Both the position numbers and the translations under genes were made by a program. A stretch of 64,000 bases of DNA from Kumtagia sp044326205. Lineage in GTDB: Bacteria; Pseudomonadota; Alphaproteobacteria; Rhizobiales; Rhizobiaceae. The stretch is taken from assembly GCF_044326205.1 (NCBI RefSeq), contig NZ_JBIRCY010000041.1:1-64000 (forward strand). The letters are read 5' to 3'. The notes under the pieces were generated by a model. The model searched no databases, had not been told where the DNA came from, and saw only the letters and a list, made by a program, of their open reading frames with translations. This document shows positions 52,673 through 60,773 of this stretch, in pieces (within the stretch, counting starts at the first letter, position 1; every line of letters starts with the position of its first letter).

Positions 52673-52977
52673 CGCCGGATTCCCTGATTTGAGCCGAGAG
52701 GATGCGCGACGCCGGCCCCGCCGGGTGCAGGGGCCGGATAGACCCGCGGACGCACGCCGTCAAGCCGGTCGGCATGCGTCCGGTCGCCCCAACTTCGACG
52801 GTTTACCTCCAGCGGTCCGATCGGCGGACGAACGGCTGCGGTCCGACCGAAAGTACGATTGCACAAAGATCAGGCATCGCAAAAGATGAGGCTGCTTCGA
52901 GGGCACCGAATACCGAGTCGACCTGCAACCTGGCGCTGCCACATTGCCGTCGACTTCAAAAACTTCGGGAGGAAGCA
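52673..52977. other. 305-base gap between divergent genes
   Basis: Holds the promoters of corA (left) and the DUF1097 gene (right). The open frame that crosses it on the plus strand has no ribosome site and is an upstream extension of the DUF1097 frame. No RNA gene, repeat or riboswitch was recognised, although Mg2+-responsive elements were looked for upstream of corA. Confidence 0.4.
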
Positions 52978-53508
52978 ATGCCACTACTGACTGCACTTGC
53001 AATAAGCATTGGTGTGCTGGGTGGGATCGCCACCTGGCTGTATGTAGGGCCGCTGGGGATGGCGGGCCTGCAGATATGGGCAGGGTTTGTCGCCTGGGCC
53101 GCCTATTATCATTCCGGCGGCACACAGGCAGCGCTCAAGACCAACATTCCGGCGCACATATTCGGCGCCGTTGTCGCGTGGGTCGTGCTGATACTGCTGG
53201 GTTCGCTGGCGCCTTCCCTAGGCGTCCCTATCGCCGCCGGCATACTGGTCGGCATCGGCGCCGCGATCCTGGTTATCGGCGCGAACGTGCCTGCATTGGG
53301 AAGCATACCGTCCTCCGTCTACGGCTTCGCCTGCGTCGCCGGCTATACACTGCTTGCCGGAAAGCTCGGCACGCTGCTGACGGTCTCGGTGGTCGACAAC
53401 GCGCTGATCAACATCGTCGTGTCGATGGTGATCGGGGCGCTGTTCGGCTTTGTCTCCGAGAAGCTCGGCGGCGCGCTCGCCGGCTCGTCGCACAAGGCGG
53501 CGGCCTGA
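52978..53508 (+). CDS. DUF1097 membrane protein
   Basis: A 176-aa membrane protein with about five or six hydrophobic segments (for example LLTALAISIGVLGGIATWLYV, HIFGAVVAWVVLILLGSLA, GILVGIGAAILVIGANV). It matches DUF1097, of unknown function (YcdZ-like). ATG 52978 follows GGGAGGAAGCA, so the longer upstream frame is not used. No neighbour suggests a role. Confidence 0.87.
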   Translation: MPLLTALAISIGVLGGIATWLYVGPLGMAGLQIWAGFVAWAAYYHSGGTQAALKTNIPAHIFGAVVAWVVLILLGSLAPSLGVPIAAGILVGIGAAILVIGANVPALGSIPSSVYGFACVAGYTLLAGKLGTLLTVSVVDNALINIVVSMVIGALFGFVSEKLGGALAGSSHKAAA

Positions 53509-53599
53509 CGAAGATATTTTCCGCGCCGGCGGCATATCGCCGGCGCGGGAGCCAATATCGACCGCTTGAACGATAGGAATGTCGTCGCCCGGCGACGTC

Positions 53600-54496
53600 C
53601 TATTGCCGTTCGGCTTGCGCCGCAGAGAGTACGGCCGCGACGTTGTTGCGGTGGACGTCTTCGTAAGGAGCAAAGTAGCGGATCCAGCCGGCGTCCAACT
53701 GTGGTGCGACGAATTCCTTGAGCGTGAGTTCACGCAGGGACGGCTCGTCCACGGCGCGCTGCAGCGCGCGAATGTAATCCTCGGTCGCCGCGATCAGCGT
53801 CTTGGCGTAGCCGCCGCCGGTGATGATGTCCGGATCGCCGTGGTTCGGCAGGATGGAGGCCGGATCGAGCGCCGACAGTTTCACCAGATCTTCGAGATGC
53901 CGGTCAAAGTTTTCGGGCTCGCCGACATAGGTAACGGTGTCCTCCAGCGTATCGCCCGCGAGCAATAGCCGCCGCTCCGGCAGCCACAGAACGGTCGCGT
54001 CGTCGCTGTGGACGTTCAACTCGATCAACTCAATCGCGCGATTGCCGATCTTCAGCGACAGGTGATCGTCGAACAATTTTGTCGGCAGAATCAGCGGATC
54101 GATGGCCGGTGGGCCTTCGAGTGTGCCTGCCTCGATGGCAGCCTTGCGGCTGGCGAGATGCGCGGCCGTGCGCCGATTGGCAATGATCTCGCAATCGGCG
54201 AAGGCGGCCGTTCCGGCGACGTGGTCGAGATGCCAGTGGCTGAGCACAACGGTGAATTTCGAAACGCCCAGCGCTTCCAGCGTGTTGCGGACGAACCGCG
54301 CATGGTCGACCGAGACATGCGTGTCGTAGACCAGCGCTTCATCACCCTCGACGATCGCATAGCTGGCGATGCCGAGCGATAGGGCGCCGTCATCGACCCA
54401 GTTCAGCCCCGCGGCGAAGCGGTAGCCGTCCACGCGACCGTCGTAGAAGGCCAGAATGCCTTTGGCAGGATGCAGGACGCGCAGGTGTTTTGTCAT
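53600..54496 (-). CDS. Metallo-beta-lactamase-fold hydrolase
   Basis: A 298-aa MBL-fold protein. The metal motif HWHLDH is in LSHWHLDHVAGTAAF, with further ligands probably in IELNVHSDDATVLWL, LLLAGDTLEDTVTYV and ILPNHGDPDII. The first 50 residues have an unusual FYDGRVDGYRF start. The substrate is unknown; the fold covers glyoxalases, lactonases and many others. ATG 54496 is used; an upstream in-frame stretch lies in the hairpin repeat. It is 36 bases after that repeat and so is separated from ychF. Confidence 0.88.
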   Translation of the reverse strand: MTKHLRVLHPAKGILAFYDGRVDGYRFAAGLNWVDDGALSLGIASYAIVEGDEALVYDTHVSVDHARFVRNTLEALGVSKFTVVLSHWHLDHVAGTAAFADCEIIANRRTAAHLASRKAAIEAGTLEGPPAIDPLILPTKLFDDHLSLKIGNRAIELIELNVHSDDATVLWLPERRLLLAGDTLEDTVTYVGEPENFDRHLEDLVKLSALDPASILPNHGDPDIITGGGYAKTLIAATEDYIRALQRAVDEPSLRELTLKEFVAPQLDAGWIRYFAPYEDVHRNNVAAVLSAAQAERQ

Positions 54497-54532
54497 CGGT
54501 CGGTGTCTCCTGCCGGTTCGCGACCGCCGGAA

Positions 54533-54618
54533 TGCCGGGGACAGTTTACTTTGTTTCCGCAGAAAGACGCGGCGCCTCAGAGTTGGCGCAAGCGGAATTA
54601 AGTAAACTGTCCCCGGCA
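54533..54618. repeat. Intact 86-bp hairpin repeat with 19-bp perfect terminal inverted repeats
   Basis: The ends TGCCGGGGACAGTTTACTT (54533-54551) and AAGTAAACTGTCCCCGGCA (54600-54618) are perfect inverted copies. Inside, further dyads (TTCCGC...GCGGAA and GGCGCC...GGCGC) allow the whole element to fold into one long hairpin. It starts one base after the ychF stop. A decayed copy lies at 33618-33704 after trmL. It has the form of a small MITE or a REP-like element and could act as a terminator or mRNA stabiliser. Confidence 0.85.
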
Positions 54619-54619
54619 C

Positions 54620-55723
54620 TTACGTGTTGAACTTGAAGAGCAGCACGTCGCCGTCCTGCACGACATATTCCTTGCCTTCGTCGCGGGCTTTTCCCGCCTC
54701 CTTGGCCGCGACCTCGCCGCCGAGGCCGATGAAGTCGTCATAGGCGATGGTCTGGGCGCGGATGAAGCCGCGCTCGAAGTCGGTGTGGATGACACCGGCG
54801 GCCTGAGGGGCCTTGGTGCCCTTCAAGATCGTCCAGGCGCGCGTTTCCTTCGGCCCGGCGGTGAAATAGGTGATGAGGTGCAGGAGGTCGTAGCCGGCGC
54901 GGATCAGCTTGTCCAGGCCCGGCTCCTCCAGCCCCATCGAGGCCAAAAACTCCAGTTCCTCATCGTCTGGAAGCTGCGCCACCTCGGCCTCGATCGCCGC
55001 CGAGATGATTACGGTGCGGGCGCCCTGCGCGGCGGCCATTTTTTCGACCGCCCTGGTGTGTTCGTTGCCGGTGGCTGCGTCGGCCTCGGCGACGTTGCAG
55101 ACGTAGAGCACGGGATGCGCCGTCAGCAGGTTCAGGCCCTGGAGCGTGCGCAGGTCCTCGGCGGCGATGCCGGAAAGCATGACGCGCGCCGGCTTGCCCT
55201 CCTGCAGCAGTTCCAGCGCCTTCTCCATGACGGGAAGCACCGTCAGCGCTTCCTTGTCCTTGCCCTGTGCGCGCTTGCGGAACTGGACGATGCGGCGCTC
55301 CAGGCTGTCGAGATCGGCGAGCATCAGCTCGGTCTCGACCGTCTCGGCGTCGGCCACCGGATTGATGCGGCCCTCGACATGGGTGATATCGTCATCCTCG
55401 AAGCAGCGCAGCACATGCACGATGGCGTCGACCTCGCGGATGTTGGCGAGGAACTGGTTGCCCAGCCCTTCGCCCTTCGACGCGCCGCGCACCAGACCGG
55501 CGATGTCGACGAAGGAGATGCGCGTCGGAATGATCTCCTTGGATTTCGCGGCCGCCGCGATTTTCTGCAGGCGCGGGTCGGGAACCGCCACTTCGCCGGT
55601 GTTCGGCTCGATGGTGCAGAACGGATAGTTCGCGGCCTGCGCCGCGGCGGTGCGCGTCAGCGCGTTGAAGAGCGTCGACTTGCCAACGTTGGGCAGCCCA
55701 ACGATGCCGCATTTGAAACCCAT
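54620..55723 (-). CDS. ychF: Redox-regulated ATPase YchF/OLA1
   Basis: A 367-aa Obg-family ATPase. G1 motif GLPNVGKST (about residues 8-16), G3 DIAGLVRGASKGEGLG, and the YchF-specific NVAEAD in place of NKxD, which explains its preference for ATP. The C-terminal TGS domain ends in DVLLFKFNT. It binds ribosomes and affects stress responses. ATG 55723 is clear. In Rhizobiales, rplY-pth-ychF are usually close neighbours; here a VapC module and Ku lie between pth and ychF. Confidence 0.97.
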   Translation of the reverse strand: MGFKCGIVGLPNVGKSTLFNALTRTAAAQAANYPFCTIEPNTGEVAVPDPRLQKIAAAAKSKEIIPTRISFVDIAGLVRGASKGEGLGNQFLANIREVDAIVHVLRCFEDDDITHVEGRINPVADAETVETELMLADLDSLERRIVQFRKRAQGKDKEALTVLPVMEKALELLQEGKPARVMLSGIAAEDLRTLQGLNLLTAHPVLYVCNVAEADAATGNEHTRAVEKMAAAQGARTVIISAAIEAEVAQLPDDEELEFLASMGLEEPGLDKLIRAGYDLLHLITYFTAGPKETRAWTILKGTKAPQAAGVIHTDFERGFIRAQTIAYDDFIGLGGEVAAKEAGKARDEGKEYVVQDGDVLLFKFNT

Positions 55724-55732
55724 GTGAATATC

Positions 55733-56173
55733 CTAGTGGAGTGCGATTTGCGGTGGGCTATGCCGGAAGGGGCTGATGATCGTCAACCCATGGAGTTGAT
55801 GACCATCCTGCAAGTCCTCCGACAAGAAATAGCGGCATTGCATTTCGATTGCCGAGGCCAGAAGCACGCAGTCCCACCAGGAATAGCCGAATTGGAAATG
55901 CAACAGCCGGGCAGCGGCAACCGTTTCAACATTGATTGAGGACATTCCGAAGGCGGAGAATCCATCGACTATCGTGAAGACGGTTTCCGGTTTCATGCTG
56001 CCGCGCTTGATGAGGACGTTGGTTATCTCATTCATGACCTGGAGGTTGGCGACGCCGCTTCCAGAGGCCAGGAGATGACGTAGCCACAAACCTGCCTGTT
56101 CCGACTTGCCGATGTCCCGTTTCTCAGCCGCGTAGAGAAAGACGTTGCTGTCGACGAATGTCCTAGCGTTCAT
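55733..56173 (-). CDS. PIN-domain toxin (VapC-like)
   Basis: A 146-aa PIN protein with the first Asp in TFVDSNVFLYAAEK, Glu in NLQVMNEITNVLI, and Asp pair in YSWWDCVLLASAIEM and YFLSEDLQDGHQL. ATG 56173 overlaps the antitoxin's end by 11 bases; ATG 56182 is three codons upstream and overlaps more. Neither has a strong ribosome site, so coupling is likely. Its stop is nine bases before the ychF start, so ychF could be transcribed together with the toxin module. Confidence 0.88.
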   Translation of the reverse strand: MNARTFVDSNVFLYAAEKRDIGKSEQAGLWLRHLLASGSGVANLQVMNEITNVLIKRGSMKPETVFTIVDGFSAFGMSSINVETVAAARLLHFQFGYSWWDCVLLASAIEMQCRYFLSEDLQDGHQLHGLTIISPFRHSPPQIALH

Positions 56174-56414
56174 TGCGCTCATCGGCGGTAGGCATCCGAC
56201 CGTCGCGCATTACGCTCCATTTCGGGCCGCTCAGGATGCGTTCGAGCGCCTCCATCTGGGCGTTGCGGGTGGTCGGCATTGCGGCCGGAGGTTTGCGGAT
56301 GTTGGCTTCAACCATGTCCGCAACATATCGCGAAACGCTCTTGCCCGCCTTGGCGGCTTCGACGCGAAGGTCGCGAAGCGTATCTTCCTGCATTGAAATG
56401 GTAACGTTCTTCAT
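56163..56414 (-). CDS. Ribbon-helix-helix antitoxin
   Basis: An 83-aa protein starting MKNVTISMQEDTLRDLRVEAAKAGKSVSRYVADMVE, a ribbon-helix-helix pattern of the kind that binds DNA as a dimer, then a linker and a C-terminal segment (QMEALERILSGPKWSVMRDGRMPTADERNER) that should bind the PIN toxin. ATG 56414 follows no strong ribosome site (AAATGAA region). An ACACGA-N3-TCGTGT dyad lies 18-32 bases upstream. Confidence 0.85.
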   Translation of the reverse strand: MKNVTISMQEDTLRDLRVEAAKAGKSVSRYVADMVEANIRKPPAAMPTTRNAQMEALERILSGPKWSVMRDGRMPTADERNER

Positions 56415-56431
56415 TTCACGATCTCACGAAA

Positions 56432-56446
56432 ACACGAACCTCGTGT
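56432..56446. promoter_or_regulatory. Putative operator of the RHH-PIN module
   Basis: ACACGA-ACC-TCGTGT is a perfect 6-bp inverted repeat in an AT-rich stretch 18-32 bases before the antitoxin start, fitting RHH autoregulation. Binding is inferred. Confidence 0.5.
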
Positions 56447-56551
56447 AATATAACTATCGGAGTGCCGCATCGCAAATGGCTTTGTGACAGCGCCTCGGAA
56501 CAAATCTTTCTGCCTTCCGTTCGAGGGAATTGGTCAATACGGAAGAGTACG

Positions 56552-57382
56552 ATGGTCGCTCCGCGCGCGGTGTGGAAAGGTTTTTTGAAATTCGGCTCGG
56601 TCGCCTGCGCGATCAAGCTGGTCGGCGCGACGTCGGAGTCCGAAAAGATTCATTTCCGCATCCTCAACCGCAAGACGCGCGAGCCGGTGAAGAGCGCCTA
56701 TCTCGACGAGGGCACCGACAAGGTGGTCGAGACCGAGGACCAGGTGAAGGGTTATGAGCTCGACAATGGCGAGTTCCTGCTGCTGGAACCCGACGAGATC
56801 AAGGCGCTGAAGCTGAGTTCCGAGCATACGCTGGAGGTCGATGAATTCGTCGATCTCGACGCGGTCGACCAGCGCTATCTCGACAAGCCGTATCACGTCG
56901 TGCCCGCCGACCCGGCGGCGCGCGAGCCCTTCGCGGTGATCCGCGAGGCGCTGCGGCAAAAGAAGGCTGCGGCGCGCTCCTGCATCGTACTCTACCAGCG
57001 CGGCCGCGAGGTGCTGATCCAGCCGGAGGGCGATGCGCTGCTAATGACGACGCTGCGTAACCACAATGAGATGGTCGAGGCCGGCAGCGTGTTCGACGGA
57101 CTGAAGAAGGTGAAGACCGATCCGGAAATGATCGAGATCGCCGAACTTTTGATCGACAAGAAAACAACGAAATTCGATCCGTCGAAATTCGAGGACACTT
57201 ACGAGAACGCCCTGATCGAGATGATCAGGGCCAAGCAGCAGGGCAAGACGCCGCCGAAACCCGTGCCACGGCCTAAGGAGAATGTCGTCAACCTTGCAGA
57301 GGTGCTGCGCAAGAGCCTGGCGCAGGAGGGTATTTCGCGAGAGAAAGGCACGGCGAAGAAAGGACGCGGCAAGGCGGCGTGA
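56552..57382 (+). CDS. ku: Bacterial Ku DNA-end-binding protein
   Basis: A 276-aa Ku homodimer subunit for non-homologous end joining. The ring-forming core (WKGFLKFGSVACAIKLVGATSESEKIHFRILNRKTREPVKSA, VETEDQVKGYEL, YHVVPADPAAREPFAVIREAL) is complete, and the C-terminal tail is Lys-rich (KSLAQEGISREKGTAKKGRGKAA), as needed for LigD contact and DNA binding. ATG 56552 follows GGAAGAG. No ligD is near it. Many rhizobia have several ku copies, so this may be one of a set. Confidence 0.96.
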   Translation: MVAPRAVWKGFLKFGSVACAIKLVGATSESEKIHFRILNRKTREPVKSAYLDEGTDKVVETEDQVKGYELDNGEFLLLEPDEIKALKLSSEHTLEVDEFVDLDAVDQRYLDKPYHVVPADPAAREPFAVIREALRQKKAAARSCIVLYQRGREVLIQPEGDALLMTTLRNHNEMVEAGSVFDGLKKVKTDPEMIEIAELLIDKKTTKFDPSKFEDTYENALIEMIRAKQQGKTPPKPVPRPKENVVNLAEVLRKSLAQEGISREKGTAKKGRGKAA

Positions 57383-57388
57383 CGCCAA

Positions 57389-58114
57389 TCAACCTTTGTT
57401 ACCGAATAGCTTCTTCAGCATCGCCGCCATTGGCCCGGTTTCCGGCACCTGGAGTGCTGGTTGCTGCGGCCGCGCCTGGCGGATGTGGCTCTGCGGCTTC
57501 GGCGCCTTGGGCGGCGGCCGGTCGTGTTCGCCGGTGGGCGGCAGCGCGTCGCGCAGCGCCAGCGTGACGCGGTTCATGAATTCGTTGTCGTTGCCCTTGG
57601 CCAGCAGGCCGGCATTGCTGGCAATAACGTCCAGCAGCGGCTCGAGCCATTCACCATCCGCCTTGGAAAAATCGCCGAGCACATGGCCGTGCACCAGTTC
57701 CTTGACTCCGGGATGGCCGACGCCGATGCGCACGCGCCGAAAATCCTTGCCGACATGCTGGTCAAGGGAGCGGATGCCGTTGTGGCCGGCAGCACCTCCG
57801 CCGATCTTGACCCGCACTTTTCCGGCGGCGAGCTCGATCTCGTCGTAGAGCACCGTGAGCGTCGAGGGGGGAAGCTTGTAGAAGCGCATCGCCTCGCCGA
57901 CCGACTGGCCCGAGAGGTTCATGAAAGTCTGCGGCTTGATCAGCAGCACCTTCTCGCCGACGATCTCGCCTGTCGAGATCAGGCCCTGGAATTTCTTCGA
58001 CCAGGGCGAAAAGCCATGACGGCGGGCGATCGCGTCCGCCGCCATGAAGCCGACATTGTGCCGGTTGTTGGCATATTGCGCGCCCGGGTTGCCGAGGCCA
58101 GCAAAGACAAGCAT
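57389..58114 (-). CDS. pth: Peptidyl-tRNA hydrolase
   Basis: A 241-aa enzyme, with a core of about 190 residues plus a C-terminal tail of about 50 (PTGEHDRPPPKAPKPQSHIRQARPQQPALQV...), proline-rich and typical of Rhizobiales. Active-site features: LGNPGAQYANNRHNVGF (catalytic His20), FMNLSGQSV, IELAAGKVRVKIGGGAAGHNGI and HPGVKELVHGHVL. It frees tRNA from drop-off peptides. ATG 58114 is clear. It is 24 bases after rplY and convergent to ku with six bases between the stops. Confidence 0.96.
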   Translation of the reverse strand: MLVFAGLGNPGAQYANNRHNVGFMAADAIARRHGFSPWSKKFQGLISTGEIVGEKVLLIKPQTFMNLSGQSVGEAMRFYKLPPSTLTVLYDEIELAAGKVRVKIGGGAAGHNGIRSLDQHVGKDFRRVRIGVGHPGVKELVHGHVLGDFSKADGEWLEPLLDVIASNAGLLAKGNDNEFMNRVTLALRDALPPTGEHDRPPPKAPKPQSHIRQARPQQPALQVPETGPMAAMLKKLFGNKG

Positions 58115-58138
58115 GGCGTCGTTCCCGGGCGGCGAGGT

Positions 58139-58771
58139 TTACTCCGTGGCGGCCGCGGCCGGAGCCGCCACGCCTTCCGCCGGAGCATCCGTCTCGGGCC
58201 GCATCGCGGCGGAGCCGGCGATGGTGGCGAGCGTGAAGTCGCGCTCATGGATGACCGGGCGTACGCCGGCCGGCAGCTTCACCGAGGAGATGTGGATGGA
58301 ATCGCCGATATCGGCACCAGTCAGATCGACGGTGATGAATTCGGGGATAGCGTTGGCCGGGCAGTGGAACTCGACCTCGTGGCGCACGATGTTCAGCACG
58401 CCACCGCGCTTGATGCCGGGCGACTTGTCCTCGTTTACGAAGTGCACGGGCACCTCGACGTTGACCTCGGTGTCCTTGCCGATCCGCAGGAAGTCGACAT
58501 GCATCGGCGTGTCCTTGACCGGATCCAGCTGGTAGTCCTTGGGCAGGACCTGGATCTTCTGGCCGCCGACATCGATCGTGGCGACCGTGGTCAAAAACCC
58601 GCCGCCGTGGATCTTGTAATAGACCTCCTTGTAGGAGAGAGCGATCGCCAGGGGAGGCTGCTTGTCTCCATAGATTACTGCAGGCACTTTGCCTTCACGA
58701 CGAACTGCACGGGCGGACCCCTTACCGACCTGTTCGCGCGCGTCGGCCTTGAGCTCATATGTATCGCTCAT
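58139..58771 (-). CDS. rplY: 50S ribosomal protein L25/general stress protein Ctc
   Basis: A 210-aa L25 of the long Ctc type: the 5S-rRNA binding domain (ELKADAREQVGKGSARAVRREGKVPAVIYGDKQPPLAIAL) followed by a C-terminal beta domain (VEVPVHFVNEDKSPGIKRGGVLNIVRHEVEFHCPANAIP) and an alanine-rich tail. ATG 58771 is clear. It is the first gene of the rplY-pth operon. Confidence 0.97.
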   Translation of the reverse strand: MSDTYELKADAREQVGKGSARAVRREGKVPAVIYGDKQPPLAIALSYKEVYYKIHGGGFLTTVATIDVGGQKIQVLPKDYQLDPVKDTPMHVDFLRIGKDTEVNVEVPVHFVNEDKSPGIKRGGVLNIVRHEVEFHCPANAIPEFITVDLTGADIGDSIHISSVKLPAGVRPVIHERDFTLATIAGSAAMRPETDAPAEGVAAPAAAATE

Positions 58772-59026
58772 GGCTTTTCCTTTCGCGTTGCTGGAGCGCC
58801 TCCGGCGTCCTTGTCAGGCTGTGCCGGAAACGTCGAAAGCCGCCTTCGGCGCAAAGGGTCCGATCCGGAAGCCGGAGCTGGACCATGCGAAGATGGCGGC
58901 GATCGCCCGCGTTGCCTCCAAGGGTGTCTACGCGGGTGGCGGTCCTATAGCGGAGAGGGCGGGAAGGCGCAAGGTCGGGGGGAGATCGGGTTTCCGGTTG
59001 AATTTCGGCGAGGACGGAAAGCGGAC

Positions 59027-59356
59027 TTACTTAAAGGTTGGCAGGCTTTCCAAATCGGTTATCAAACTTGGCGGGAAAGGTTCGCCCGGCGAGCGCAGAT
59101 GCTGATGAATATCGGTGCTGCCGTCCATGAATTTGTAGAACTCGATTGTACTGGGGAAGACCTCAAACTCAAAACCATCCCACGAGAAGCTGATTGTCGG
59201 CCGATAGCCCCTCGCCACTTTCAACGGTGGAGAACACCGCGCCTCAACGAGCGCCAGGAGTTCGAGAGCGTTTTCGATGGTCGAGGGTTCTATCGGCTCA
59301 TCGCTATCTGCGACGATGGCCCTAATCTTCCGACGGATGCCTTTCCACTGCTTCAT
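59027..59356 (-). CDS. Hypothetical protein
   Basis: A 109-aa protein (MKQWKGIRRKIRAIVADSDEPIEPSTIENALELLALVEARCSPPLKVARGYRPTISFSWDGFEFEVFPSTIEFYKF...). A helical first half and a beta-rich second half with F/W-rich strands; no family recognised. The frame is uninterrupted and the composition is protein-like. The G+C content is lower than in the neighbours, so it may be a recent acquisition. It lies alone between rplY and the RTX-like gene. Confidence 0.6.
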   Translation of the reverse strand: MKQWKGIRRKIRAIVADSDEPIEPSTIENALELLALVEARCSPPLKVARGYRPTISFSWDGFEFEVFPSTIEFYKFMDGSTDIHQHLRSPGEPFPPSLITDLESLPTFK

Positions 59357-59472
59357 TGGTCAGCCAAACCTTTCAGCCAAGACAACCGGAACCCAGCAAT
59401 GGCCGTAATTGGGTAGGGCGTGGACACAACGCGATCGAGAAACACAGTCGTCAGGAGCCGCCGAGCGGGCGA

Positions 59473-60465
59473 CTAGATCACCACAAAGTCGGCGGCGGTG
59501 AGCGCCAGTCCAGGAGCCAGCGACGCGACCTTGACTGCCGCCATGCCGCCGAGCCCGTCTGCGTCATAGAACAGCGAACCGGTGTTCGAGTTGTAGATGA
59601 TGCGGTCGTCGGCATCGCGCGGCGCCAGAATATTGTCCTTGAACAAGTCCGCAGGCAGTACGCCGGTCGAGGTCAATGCGGTGAAGATTGCGTTCTCCAG
59701 CCGGATCGTGTCATCGGCGACGTCGAAGTCGGTGATCTTGTCGACATTCGTAGCACCAAGCGCGGTGGAGAAAACGAACGAGTCCTTCCCGCTGAGGCCT
59801 GTCAGCGTGTCGTTGCCGCTTTTGCCGTCAAGGATATTTGCTCCGGCATTGCCGAATATCGACTGTGCGAACTCATTGCCGGTGAGACGGATATTGGACG
59901 CTCCGGTCGACCCGTTCGTCGTCAACTGCTCGACGGCAACTCCCGCCGCCAGCGTGTAGGATACCCCGGATGCGATGCGATCCGTCCCGCCGCTCGCCGA
60001 TTCGAACACCTTCGTGTCGGCGCTGTAGATGCGGTATAGGTCGTTTCCCGCGCCGCCCTCGATCATGTCCCTCGAACCGACCGAACGGAATGTATCCGCT
60101 TCGGCGGACCCGAAGACGATATCCAGCCAATTGGAACCGACAAAATTTGCAGCGGTGTCGAAGGCAGTGACATCGCAGGTCCAGGCAAACTCCGAACCAA
60201 TATTGTCAATGACGACGTACGATAGTCTTGCCGTCATGCCAGCATCATAGGGGAAGTTAAGTGTCTGATCCAAGATTGGGTCCTCGAACCCGTTGTTAAT
60301 GGAGGCGTCGCCACTCCAAAACGCCAGTTCGCTAACCCAAGTCGGATTGCCGTTTTCGTCTTCCTTATAAGGCAACTGGTATATGAGCCTGGCGACGATT
60401 TCGTCACCGGCGCGGTCAATCGAAAGTTTGGCAATTTCGCCAACGATTTGGTTGCTGACAAGCAT
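59473..60465 (-). CDS. RTX-type calcium-binding protein, probable type I secretion substrate
   Basis: A 330-aa protein. The N-terminal 130 residues form a beta-rich region of unknown type (MLVSNQIVGEIAKLSIDRAGDEIVARLIYQLPYKEDENGN...). From residue 135 come RTX-like repeats: GGAGNDLYR (137-145), GKSGNDTLTG (214-223) and GLSGKDSF, and the C-terminal 100 residues match the serralysin-type M10 C-terminal domain (KITDFDVADDTIRLENAIF, YDADGLGGMAAVKVASL). The end TAADFVVI is a type I secretion-like tail. There is no signal peptide and no protease zinc motif. ATG 60465 follows GGGAGGAA at seven bases. No secretion genes are adjacent. Confidence 0.85.
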   Translation of the reverse strand: MLVSNQIVGEIAKLSIDRAGDEIVARLIYQLPYKEDENGNPTWVSELAFWSGDASINNGFEDPILDQTLNFPYDAGMTARLSYVVIDNIGSEFAWTCDVTAFDTAANFVGSNWLDIVFGSAEADTFRSVGSRDMIEGGAGNDLYRIYSADTKVFESASGGTDRIASGVSYTLAAGVAVEQLTTNGSTGASNIRLTGNEFAQSIFGNAGANILDGKSGNDTLTGLSGKDSFVFSTALGATNVDKITDFDVADDTIRLENAIFTALTSTGVLPADLFKDNILAPRDADDRIIYNSNTGSLFYDADGLGGMAAVKVASLAPGLALTAADFVVI

Positions 60466-60773
60466 GCGACGTTCCTCCCGGAAACCGTGCGAACGTAGCA
60501 GCCCTAACTTTGTTCGACAATTGTTGCGGGCGAATCGCAAACTGCGGCATCAACAACTGACGCCTATATTCCAGAATTTCCGACCTTCTGCCGGGAGCGA
60601 TCAGTTCGATCGATGTCCACTTTGAGGTCGGGACTGGACATCCAAACTGGACACTGCCGGAAGACAGCATCCGGTCGCTTCGTTTGTCAAATGCCGATCA
60701 AGTTCATTTGACGCGGGCTCGAGCGCAATCCGTGCGAAGCTTGCCTCGCCTTCCTCCAGGCGGAGATTGCCGA
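60466..60773. other. 308-base gap between divergent genes
   Basis: Holds the promoters of the RTX-like gene (minus) and the periplasmic protein gene (plus). Frames that cross it are extensions without ribosome sites. No repeat or RNA gene seen. Confidence 0.4.

Noticed and set aside
52673..52977. Possible Mg2+ riboswitch upstream of corA
   Set aside because: I could not find the conserved helices of the known Mg2+-sensing leaders; the gap looks unstructured.
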